Assembly (NCBI RefSeq): GCF_018812025.1
Contig: NC_063061.1
Location: 8,998,589 to 9,062,588 of the forward strand
DNA from: Megalobrama amblycephala
Taxonomy: Eukaryota > Chordata > Actinopteri > Cypriniformes > Xenocyprididae
DNA length: 64,000 nucleotides
Direction: 5' to 3'
This document shows, piece after piece, positions 14,440 through 26,224 of this stretch (position 1 is the stretch's first letter; every line of letters begins with the position of its first letter). The notes below the pieces were generated by a model. That model was given only the letters and a program-made list of their open reading frames with translations, ran no database searches and had not been told where the DNA came from. The translations under genes were made by a program, and so were the position numbers.

Positions 14440-14810
14440 AAGGGTCACTTCTGACTAAACAATTCCTCCCGTGTCCACTAATCAATACGGACCACAATGC
14501 ACTTGCCAGTGCCTCCATGGCAGACAGAGCGAGTGGTTTGTTTTATTGCTATTTATTTTTCACTTTCATTGCGTTTCCCATCTCTCCTTCCCTTAAGGAG
14601 AAACAGGAGGAGGTGGCACACCCCAGGCGGTGAGCAATTATTAAAATGGGACCCAGGTGGCCTGCCATCGGTCTTGCCACTTGAGCAAGGCGGCAATGCC
14701 TTGACGGCTAATCGATTAGTGCTCTCATGAAAGCAGCACTGTGACCCTTGACCCCCAGGATAAGCTTCCTGCCTGACAGTTGACATGGGGAGTGCTTTGC
14801 TTGACTGAAT
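14440..14810. other. Candidate conserved non-coding element
   Basis: A repeat-free, balanced segment with CTAATCGATTAGTGC (containing the palindrome CTAATCGATTAG, two ATTA cores) and nearby GACCCTTGACCC. Its appearance fits a developmental enhancer. This is inference only. Confidence 0.25.
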
Positions 14811-15117
14811 TAGAAATCTGCAGCGTTTCTCTTTTTTGATTTCTCTGCGTTTCTTATTCCGCCTCAAGGAGGTAGAGTGGTGGACGTGTCTTTTTTTCTA
14901 GTATGAATGTGAAGCAAAAAGAGCATGACTTTCTTTAGCACTTAATCTCAATCGATGAAGAGTATTTGATGTTCAAGTTGTGCAAGGCATCGCTGTTCCC
15001 TGAGCTAATATGCTGTTTTGATCTTAAACTCCTGTTTTTTTTCTGAAGTCAACAAAGAAATAATACTATATTATGTACTATAATACTATATAATTATTAA
15101 ATAATGTCTAAATAAAA

Positions 15118-15201
15118 CACTAAAATACAAAATATTTAAACATTATATATGCACTGTACATACAGTATATATTTAATGTTTAAATATTTTGTATTTTAGT
15201 G
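15118..15201. repeat. Near-perfect inverted repeat (33-bp stem)
   Basis: CACTAAAATACAAAATATTT at the left is mirrored by AAATATTTTGTATTTTAGTG at the right. The arms differ by a 2-base insertion and are separated by about 16 bases. Confidence 0.85.
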
Positions 15202-18047
15202 ATATACAGCAATATCGCACGGCTACAAGAGTGATACTGCATTTATACAACAGTTCGACTGCATGAGTGTGCAAATAAATAAGAAATAAGGAAAAACAGG
15301 ATGCAGGTTAAATATAGCCTTAGTATTAAATTATTAAATTTAACATAGCCCAATTCCATTTGCTCAGGAACAAGTAATAGATTAATAAGATCAAAGATTA
15401 AGATTTATGTACCCAAAATTAATTATATCTCATGTTTAACCACTATAAAAACAAGCAGCAAATCCCCGAAGCACTGGCCGAGATGAAGCTTTTCTCTGCG
15501 GGTACACGAGCACTGAACAGCCGCTGACGGCCTGGAGCTCGCATCTCCAAAAAATGTCTAAACAAACTGTAAAATAGGCACTATGAATAAATATGAGTCA
15601 CAAATTTCAGGTCTAAACAACTGCATTCTTTACAGTTCTTGGTACAACAAATGTAGTATTTGTAAAAAATACAGTGGATTTGCTCAGCCATGACATGACG
15701 GTCGCTTCAAGCGGGGTGGTACAAACTGTGAAAATGTAGGAGTGCTGTTATCACTAGAATATTGCATGGCTCTCAGCCAATCAGATTCGAAAACTAGAAA
15801 GAACTGTGTTTAAATATAACAACTGATATACGTTAGAAATCTACCTAAAACTCCAGATATAGTCAAGGTACCCAGAAAAGAATTGATATTTTAGAATTGT
15901 CATATATATGCTACATACTGACATTTTTATATTTAAAACATTATAATATATGAAAAATGGCACACTAAGACTTTCATCAACTATTCTGAATCAGAGATTT
16001 GAAAAAAAAAACAAAAAAAAAAAACAGAACAGTTTGAACTAATTCACAGGAATGAACACTGTTACTGAACTTTATGTTCAAATAAAGATCACATTTAAAT
16101 CAATGCAATATCCACAATATTCATCAAATATCAAATGGCAAATATATTGTGAATATTTGATATACGGCCCAGCCCTGGTTACGTGCCCTCCGTCTTGTTG
16201 TCTCAAGTGCACTCATGATTTAAGCCCATCGTCTCAGAGTATGTTTGTTGTTGTACAGCCGTCTTTCGTGTTGTCGGGGACAACCGACACGATGAATAAG
16301 GCCATCGATCAGGGCAGCTGGCGTAGAGCGAGCAGGGGCCCTCAGTGGGGACAACAATGCTGTGTTCGGTGGGACACTGGTCTTCTCTTCCTGGAGCGCT
16401 TTGGAGGGGAAGTCGTCTGTCGAACACCCTCCAAGCCCGATCGCCGGACAGACCTGTCGAACAGGAAGAGCCCACTGATCCACACAAAGGGGCCGACGGC
16501 ATGGCCAGACACATGACATCATCTCATATCAAGGACAGGCAATTCCCCCTGATTAAGACACTGAAATGAGAGACTAACAGCGTTCTCTCTTCATCGCCGT
16601 CTCAGATTTGTTTACAGACACTGACAGTCAGACGGTGTCGTCGAGAGGGGTGGGGTGGCGACAGTACGGGGTGAATGCATTAAAGTTGGCCCGAACAGCA
16701 GGAGTGGCAGCTGTGGCGGACTCCAGGCATTCTTCCTTTCATTGTGACTCAGTTGTAGGAGGGAAGCGCCCAAGGACATGAAGCTGTGGAGCTCGCATGG
16801 CACCAAAAGAGGAGGGCACCTTGTGTTTGTACCCTGCCAATACGAACTCCTGAAATATGTCTCACATAGCACAGCTGAGAAGCTCGGAGGAGGAGGGGGG
16901 GCTTTTCGGTTTCGAGTGGTTGCGGCTAAAGCAGACCGGCATCAGAAAAACAAAAGCACATAAAAACACAAGAAGAAAATGAAAGAGTGCTCCAACCCAG
17001 CATTGAAAGAGAGAGGTCGGCTTGACTTGCCACCAGTCTGCTCTCGTTTTAGGGCATTGCCACCACAGGGCCTGGCGTGTAATTGGTGAAAAGAGGATTT
17101 TATATATTCTCTTTATCACGTGGTGGCGGCCGATAAGCCAAGCTCTTCACAGAACTGCTGTAGAATGTCCATGCGTGGATGTGAGATGACTGCTGGAAAA
17201 ACCTTCCCGATGCCTTGAGAGAACAGAGACATCTTCACCTTACACAGATGGAAAGGTCTTCCTCTTGACTTCAGCAATGTGTTGTATTTCCAAGATTATA
17301 TTCGGTATTAAAGGCAGGTTAGGTGATTTGGTTCTAAAACTTGATGTATTTATATGCATACATATCATCTGTGGAAAGCATAGGACCATAAAAATTTCAT
17401 CCAATTTAATGTCCTACCTGCCTGTCAATGTATGTATTTTCATTCCTCCGCACACCCCACTCGCACAAACATCACACATCATCAGCGCGTTTCATGCTAT
17501 GCAAGTCAGTCACCGAGCATGCGACCAAAATAGCAGCCACCTTTTACAGTTCCTCCTGAACCAAAACAGCAAGCTTATGCTGTGTTCACACAATAACTAC
17601 TGTAATTTGTAAAAGATTGAAACCTGTGATGCTATACTCGGAGCAGTTCGTGACTCAAATTAATGTGTTTCAATGGCAATGCTATGATTCTGCAGCAGTC
17701 AGGTGGTACAGGTCAGTGCTCTTTAAGTTGTTTAAGTTCATTATTATTGTAATGTTATGTGCTTTGAGAATTTAGGTAGTTTGTTTGCTCCATGCTGTAC
17801 GCGTTCCTGTGTTTTGGAGGAGGCGTGGCTTTGGAGATGCTCTGAAGGGAGGGTGGGATCTTATGCTTTCAAAGCTAGCTAGCTATTGCTAGCCTTTCTG
17901 AAAATTACCTATTCTACCTTTAAACTTTGAAATTTGATTGGGTCGCAAAAAGTCGAATCATCATAATATATTATATTATTGGATTATTGGATTTATTTAT
18001 TTTATTTAAATATTTTAAAATTATAAGTAAATAGTAATTTTTTTTTT

Positions 18048-18064
18048 GGGGGGGGGGGGGGGGG
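18048..18064 (+). repeat. Run of 17 G, preceded by a T run
   Basis: A homopolymer tract with G-quadruplex potential, which may also be a sequencing-length artefact. It is followed by ATAACATTATGTTATCAC inverted words. Confidence 0.85.
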
Positions 18065-20589
18065 TAATGTGATAACATTATGTTATCACATTATTCTGAT
18101 AACATAATGTGCATCAATGAAACATAGACAAAAGAACATTTGGGAAACAACCCAAGCTGAACTCAAGAAGAACTCGTACCCTAGTCACCAAGCAGAACTC
18201 AAGCCAGCACACAATTAAAAGACGCTTCACTGCTTAGTCTGTGTAAGGTTGTCTGAGAGGCAGAGATCAACAGAGAGATGAGCAATCTTCCACAAAGATG
18301 GCTGTGGTGTCGGCCGCCTGTTAATTACCCAGCGGTAAAGCGGTCCAGACAGGCTGACACACAGAGTCCCCCACCCTGAACCAGTGGCTCATTTCAGAGC
18401 TCCAGGCTGGCTCTCTCCTGCCCACCCTTACACACTTTAAAGACCTTTCTACACCCAGTGAGGCCTTCAATAGGACCAAGAAATGTGTCATATTATAGGC
18501 TGTGGAGAGCTTGATAAAACAATTTTACGCCTGGGTTATGCTTTTTAAGTAAGCTATGTTACGACGCGGTTGTAGCTGTGAAGAATCCAAATAATGTGAA
18601 GCAAAACAAGTGGATGTGGTGCTCAGTAGAAGCTTGTACAGTCAATGTGAAATCATTTGTGAGCTTACTTACGTAGATTTACTTTTTACTTGGGCAAGAG
18701 ATTGATTTTTATTAAAACCCATTTCAACTTTTTACCTTTTCAAAAAGTGTGAAAATATTTAATTGCATGTATTTAGGATCCATAAAATTCTAGTTATTAA
18801 ATTAGCCTTAGCAAGACAAGAAAAAGTCAGCCATATTATTCCAGAACCAGAGAGCACTGTCATTTCCACCAAAGAATGCTATTGAACACAATACAGCATT
18901 TGAGATTTGGTGGAAAAGACATTGTAGTGGAAATGTTCTTGACTTTCAAAAAAAAAAAAAAAAGTCACAAAGATTCTCTTGTGATGTATGTACATGCCTT
19001 AACAAAGAGAATAAACTAGCAAAAAAAAATGTGTTTCTAAAGTTTTTTTTTTTTTTTTTTAAAGTCCAGGTCAAAAGTTTCCATAGTTCAAGAAACATTT
19101 TTTTATATATATTATGCACTTTGTACTGTTTGGAAATTTGTCCTTGTCTCAATATAAATCGGATAGCATTGTGTTCTGCGAGGAAAAGAGGGCATGTTTT
19201 ATCATGCAACATCCCTTTGACGGCATGAGCTCTATTTCCTGGCAACCCTAACCACTCGATTCCTCCTGCAGGTAGTGCCGTAAAAACACACTGAGACACA
19301 CACACACGCACTCGTTTAGGGTTGGCGGCGTCCCGGTCTTCCAGCACCCCACCGCCTGTCTTTGATGGGCCTGCCGTGTGTACGCAGCCATCCGTTAAAT
19401 CTGACAAGGTTTGCGTTTTTATTCAGACCCTGCTATTAATAATGGAGTGATGCATGACCGCCACGTCCAAAGCCTCCCCCACTTTTAGATTCTCTCAATG
19501 CAGTGCTGACTCGCTACCCGAGTGACTTCACAATGCACGTCGGCAACATCTACACCTTGTTTACATTCTCAGCGCGACCTATTCGGTTGAACTCACCTGC
19601 AACTTGTATTAACGACTGGTATGGGTCTGAAGTTTCCCCACCAACTGAGATGTTCAACTCCGAAGGCTTGAAACTTTTCGGGGAGGAATTCACCAGGGGC
19701 TGGGGTCTAGTTCTGCAAGTGACGAAGAATCTGCAAACAGCCAAGCGTACGGCCTGTCAATCATCACTCCCCACCGTCCCCAGAGGGTTTTCCTCTGCAG
19801 CGACCCCCTCCTCCTTCAAAAAAGCTAAATCGAGGAAGAAGGCGAGTAAAAAGAATTTCAGGGCTATATTGGACCTGCTAGCTGGAGGCGCTGGCACTGA
19901 AGCTTCTTACATAAATACACATTCCCAGACACCTCCAGGGTGGAGAATAATAAGGCCACCTCCATGTCACCTTCCTCTTAACATAACCGCAAAAAAGCAC
20001 AGGTATCTGGAAAGAGGACACCAACCGGTCGAGATGAATATGCAGGGGGCTTCCGTCTGCTCTTTCATGACTTTATCATTTATCTGCAGAAAAATGGCTT
20101 GGTTCTTTTTGTGTGCACAAAGAAAACAGTCAAGACTGACAGCTACCGTGGCATTCTCCATCATGCCCTGCCTAGATGGTGACAGTCCACCAATCCCCCA
20201 AGGTCCAGCTGTCCCCAGACCCCCGCTGTCATTGCCAGACCAGTACCAAAAGACCAGTCGTCCACCCCGAGACTACCAGAGCAAGCAAGTGGATCATACC
20301 CCTTTGGAGCCTTCTGTCAAAGTCGGCAAAGTTAAAATCTCAAGTGTCACCCCGCACGCTTCCCTCTAAAGTGATGGAGAAGCAGGCAGTATGGAAATTA
20401 ATGCCACACTGATGGAGAGCCATCTTTATAGAGGCCTTTTGAAGTCCTGACGGCACAGATCGGCGCGGAGAACTCTCTGAGCGGTGCTTCAAAAGCGGGA
20501 TTTCAAAACAGCCCTCCTCACGGCGGCAAAATACGCTAGCGATGTGTACACCGAGTTCTGCTAAATTGCGTTAGAAAAAAAAACAGAGC

Positions 20590-21010
20590 GAGGAATGTTT
20601 ACCACTTACCAGCCTAATGAAATTACATGTGCACAAGCTCACACACACTCAGCCTCACGATGGGAAATTATAAGCGGCCATTACGCCGGGAGGGGCGAGG
20701 GACGTGACTGAATCTGTCTATTGAGCAAAAGGGTGGTTGGGTTTCCTGGCCAACAGCGTCCATTTCATTTTAATGACATTGCTAATGCAAACTCACCGGG
20801 TCGGGCGCTGGGTGGGTGCGTGGTGGTGATTTGGGAGCTGTGTGGGGGGGATGGGCACACAGCGGTCCATTCATGGATACGTGGACTCTCGGGTCAGGTA
20901 AAGGGAGGGGTGTTCTGGCAGTGATATTAATGACCATTAAGTGAGAGTAGCTCTTTGCATTGGCACCCAAATCCAAACCACAGTTCCATCAGCCAGTAAA
21001 TGCAATAGAT
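20590..21010. other. Candidate conserved non-coding element
   Basis: A repeat-free island with TAATGAAATTACATGTGCAC, CATTTTAATGACATTGCTAA and ATTAATGACCATTAAG words, rich in homeodomain and octamer-like (ATGCAAA) sites. Enhancer identity is inference. Confidence 0.25.
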
Positions 21011-22360
21011 GTCCTCTACTTGTGCTTACAAAAACGTACTGTGGCCATACAGTGGCGGTATCAAATGGTAATACCATGGTATGATGGTATTTTGGACAAT
21101 TACAAATAGATTACCGCTCAAAAGTTTGGGGTTGGTAAGATTTTTTTAAATATCTCATGCTTACAAAGCCTTCATATATGAAACTCAATCTAACCCTAAC
21201 CCTAGGTTTTTACAAACTTTTATATGTCTGAAAATCAAACAAAAACAATAAAATAAGTTTTGTGAGCAAAGACAAAGTTACACCTGACATTTCACACATA
21301 CCGCCCATTCCACCCTGCCTGTTCTAGTGGGCTGATTGCCCGGTGCATAATGAGAGGCTGGTTACGCAGGGACATTGGGACACATCTGTGTGCAACATAT
21401 CCCGAGGCAAGGCCATTTCTCCCTATCGCTACTTCAATTCCAGTCCTTATAGCTCCAAGAGGTTGGCTCTAGAGTAGTGTGTGTGCCTGCCGCCCCTTTA
21501 AACACCGCCTCAGGGCACTTGGTTAGGCCCACCGCAGAGCTACACTAGGTGCAAATGTGAAGCTAGCAGGTTCGTTTGTCTGTTTTTGTGGCAGCTAATT
21601 CACAAACAAGCCATTGAAAACTGCTTCACTTCAGGGACAGAACAGATCACAAGTTTGTCGCATATTATGTTTGCGTTTTGAAAAAAATTCTATTGTGTGA
21701 GAATTACACTTGCCTATCGCGAATTAGCATCAAATGTAAATGTTGAGCTTTCTAATGATGGAAGGTGCAAAAAGGGATTCAAAATAGGATAAATGAATAA
21801 AACATCTTCAGTTCTTCCCCTCTCTCTTTCTCAGTTTTTTTCTCTCTCTCTCTGACACAAAGTCAATGGCATGAATAATTCACTACTCTCTCTCTCTCTC
21901 CCTCTCTCAGAGCCACGGGTGACCTTTCCCCACAGGAAGTGGAATCGAAACACAACAATGGGCCCCGAGCACAGGGGGATCCCGACTAAGGAGACACTCA
22001 AAACACAGCGGGGATACAGAGAGCTTGCGGATCACATACATTATACATTCATAAATTATTCAGTTACAGTCCCTAAAATTCACATTGAATAAATACAGCC
22101 ACCCACATGCTGGAAGGGGAAGACCAGCAGAGAGGCTCCGGATCGGCCCCAACATCAAACCAAGCAGAAGTTTAAATTATTGCTCTGAATCATCGGGTAG
22201 TGTTTTTATCCTGTAGAGAATAATATAATAACAAGTAGAGAGTTTACTTAGTATAGTTCTGCAATGCAAAACAAACAAGGATGCCGAGTTTGACTCAATA
22301 GAGGGAATTAAAAAATGTAATGCATTTGTGTGTATTTATTACTTAAATAACAAAACATTA

Positions 22361-22426
22361 CTAATATTAATCAATATACATAATTTAAACATAAATGTTT
22401 AAATTATGTATATTGATTAATATTAG
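22361..22426. repeat. Perfect 66-bp hairpin (31-bp stem, 4-base loop TAAA)
   Basis: The arm 22361-22391 (begins CTAATATTAATCAATATA) is exactly complementary to 22396-22426. There are no mismatches over 31 bp. Confidence 0.95.
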
Positions 22427-24935
22427 CATTTAGAATGCTATATATAATGATTTTTCCCACTCCCTAATATGTCTGCCAGGACTTGAGGTCATTAGGTCAG
22501 AGGTCATGTTCAGAATACTACTCAGAGTTCATACTCATTTCTGCTGTACTGTATATAGTATATCTACTATGCACAGTGTGCATACTTCATGCATAGAATA
22601 CCTAGATGACACGTTAGGTTTGGCAAAAACTAAAGTGCAGTATGAAAACACAGCATACTGTGAGGAATACAGCCTCCCACAATGCAATGCAAAAGACTTC
22701 CATTTTCTATTATTTAATTGGACTGCCAAAGTTTAAAATGCAAAATAACTGTTTTAAATTGAATATGATACACAACTTCTTGTATTAAGCATGCAAAATT
22801 ATGTCATGTGACAACAATGCCTGTTTGAAATATTAAATTGCATGCATAATGTATACTGTTTCACAAGCTATTTTGAAAAAAAATAAATAAGACATATGTA
22901 TGTAGCCAATATGATTTTAGTATGTAAAGAAAGTAAATAGATAAATAGAATCAATGTAAATGAATGTAACAAGAATAATTGCCACCTGCAGAAAAAGAAA
23001 TCTAATTAAAATATGATTACAGTATGTGAAAAACATGTTTACAACAAGTTGTTTCGCTCACACTTTTTTTCTTTTGCACCTGCACAAGAGTAACAGAAAG
23101 AAGGAAGTGACATCAATGCCCTAGGAGTGGTCCATCCTGTCTGCCATTCTGAGTTCAGGTCAAATCTCAATTAGCAGGAAGCCCTGATCATCAGCTCCGA
23201 TGTTCACACACATAAACACCTTACCACAGTAAACAGAGATTCCCAGATCAACTCGATCTGTCTCTCATGGGAAAGCTGGGGTTTGCTGTCAGTCGCAGAT
23301 TTCCCAATAACATGAACATGTTCTTGTTTGGAAACACAGGATCAAATTGAGCTTGCGTCATTTCGCTTTAAAAAAAAAAAGGTAATAAATCACGAAACTG
23401 TACTCTAGAAGTACAGTACACTAAAACTTGGTTATAAGATACAACATGACAGATAAATGAACCATCTAAAATCTATGCTAATAGTAAAGCTAAAGAGACT
23501 GATTGATTGACAGTTGAATTCAGACGCCTTGATTGACAGGTCTAACACTCACTCAATCCTCTTACTGATGTTCGAGGCAGTGAGGGAGCTCGCCCGCATT
23601 CTGATGGGACACACACGACAATTCTGCTAGCTTTAGCTTTTTTGCTAAGGGAGGAAGTGATATCTTACCAGCAAAGCTTGAAGAACTCAAAGATTTGCTC
23701 AAAAGGATAAAATAGAAATAAAATAGAATTGAACTGAATAATGAATTTAATTTAATAAAATAGACATGATCAGCAATAAGGGGGAAAAAAAACAATGATG
23801 GAAAGAACATGAGCTGATGTTTCAGTGAAAAGAAAGTTGAGAGAGAGAAAAACAGACACGCTCACACACAGACAAATGCGTACGCCGCTTTAGGGGTCAG
23901 CCAGGCGCATGATAGGATTGTCGGCTGTGAACTAGAAGTCGTTAACCGTATATTAACTTGGAGAGGTAGAGGGCGACACTGTTATTATCGTTTTTCCTGG
24001 CTGGGATTAAGTGGGCCACACGCAGCCTGTCACAAAGAACTGGCACTGAGAAAGCACGAGGAACCTCACGGCGCTACACTGACAACCGAACGCATTCGAA
24101 CAAGCCACGGATATTCGCCTTTTCTCTCCTCTGCCTTTCACTCCTTCCTGATTTCTGTCACTCTTTCTCACACTAGCCACTAAAAGCAGTCTTCTTTCTT
24201 CAATAGGCCAATCTGGAAAGGATTAACCTAACAATGGTCGCCTCAGTCTAATTTGAGACAATCGTGTGCTAGGCAAGAGATACGGCTAATTAAACCATTA
24301 ATGTCACAGTAGTATCCCGCTGGTGTGGTCTGCACTGAACTCTCAGACAGTTGACCCAAAAGTATTTGAACACGAAGGGCCAGATTTACTAAACAGGGTA
24401 ATTTAGCGTGAGAGCGCAATTCCAAAAAAGTGCCGATGGGAGTGGAACGTTCTGCATGTGATCTACTGATGACACACAAATTAAAGAACATGGATGCAGC
24501 TGGATAATTTCCATAATAACCAACACAATCTACCAAGAGCAGCGCAAATTAGCGTCTGATTTAAGCTTTTTTGGGGGCAGTAAATAATGGCGGAAATACC
24601 AGTAAATTGACTAGCACAACCTTTAGTAAATCACCTTGCATGCTTCATTTAAATTCTCTCCTCCCATCAATTTTGCGTCTGAAAGGGAAATTCCTACAAA
24701 TGCATATGCAATTTGGACAGCTGCAAAAATAACTGTGTCCATGTCTTTTCAGTACTAATTTTTCACTGTGTGTTTTAACACCAAAAGTGTTGAAAATTCA
24801 ATGTATTGTCTCTATTGTTTTGTGGTACAAACTGCCCCATTCAATTTCAGTCTCCCCTGGTTATGACTCTAATTATTCTTTTCTTTTGTCTTCATTACAA
24901 TTACTGACGACTTTCTATTCACACTGTTTTAATCC

Positions 24936-25284
24936 GGTAACACTTTACAATAAGGTTCATTAGTTAACATTAGTTAACTACATTAGTTAACATGAACTAA
25001 CAATGAATGCACTTTTACAGCATTTATTAATCTTTGTTAATGTTAATTTCAACATTTACTAATACATTATTAAAATCTTGTTAACAGTTAATGCACTGAG
25101 CAAGCAAGTGGGCAAGTGAACTGAAAGAGATTAACATGAACAAACAACAAACAACTGTATTTTCATTAACTAACGTTAAGGAAGATTAGTAAATACAGTA
25201 ACAAATGTATTGCTCATGGTTAGTTCTTGTTAGCTAATACATTATCTAATGTTTAACTAATGAACCTTATTTTAAAGTGTTACC
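24936..25284. mobile_element. Palindromic MITE, GGTAACACTTTA family (349 bp)
   Basis: It starts GGTAACACTTTACAATAAGG and ends AAAGTGTTACC. Both halves are mutually inverted (GGTTCATTAGTTAAC against TTAACTAATGAACC). It is non-coding, and the termini match a repeat widespread in cyprinids. Confidence 0.8.
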
Positions 25285-25727
25285 TTTAATCCCAAATTTT
25301 TTTATCAAACCTCCCATATCACCTTCTTTAAAACTGTATCAAATGCCCTTTTCGAAAAAAGAAACATTTCAGTGAGCTTTACTATTCAAAATTATTCATA
25401 AAAATAACATATTTGCTCAGCTAGTTGGCAGGTGCATCTTAGGGCTAGTTAGCATTTTAGCTTAGCACACCATCAATACATGACAATTTATGAAATTAAA
25501 AGCATGTTTTTGCTACAAACTTACTTTTTAATGTAAGTCGAGTGTTTTAAATAATCTTCTGTGATCTGATGACGCTTCGGATCAAAAAATCAGACAGAAA
25601 GTATATCCTTTTACAGTATTCTGCTCATTCATAAGGCTATGTCGATTAGCACTGCATTATAAATATACATTATTGTTATGAAAATACGCGACATGGCATG
25701 AAGAACACAGATAAACCATACATTGTC

Positions 25728-26224
25728 GCAATTGACCCGTCGCAAAGACCTGACCCCCTTAGTTACTGTTGCTTTGTCCGACAAGCCATGGCGCTGTCAC
25801 GCCACACAGAGTGAAAAATACATTGCGGAGCAAAGAGGACACTGACAACACGTCGACAGACAAGGCAGAGCAGGTTACTTATGATTTTAAGCAAAGACCC
25901 AGCTTTCAAACTGTGTAATTTGTAACAATAAAAACTGTTTTGTGGCTCTTTAATGTGTCATGACAGATTGCTGTAGCTCCTCGTGAACTGATCATCTCTT
26001 CCTACTAGTTAATTTATAGCATCAAATAAACATGAATGAACATCAGACGGAATGTTGTTTCAAACATGGAAAGACGTCACTCAGTACACACCATTTTTCA
26101 AGTTCAATTCCACTGAGGTTAATCTTCTAACTCCTGACTGCTTTGTCGGACAAAATGGCGGATTCGGCGTTGTGATTGGTTAGATCGCTTGTCAATCAAA
26201 ATCCCAGCGAAGGGTCAATTGTGT
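25728..26224. mobile_element. Degraded DNA transposon fragment
   Basis: Imperfect inverted termini GCAATTGACCCGTCGC at the left and AGCGAAGGGTCAATTG at the right. The internal segment 25960-26090 recurs in opposite orientation, in decayed form, at 29775-29990. Confidence 0.45.

Noticed and set aside
19503..20369. 288-codon ORF as a protein-coding gene
   Set aside because: No family resemblance, no splice structure and no supporting neighbours were visible. It lies inside an intron on the opposite strand. Kept only as a finding.
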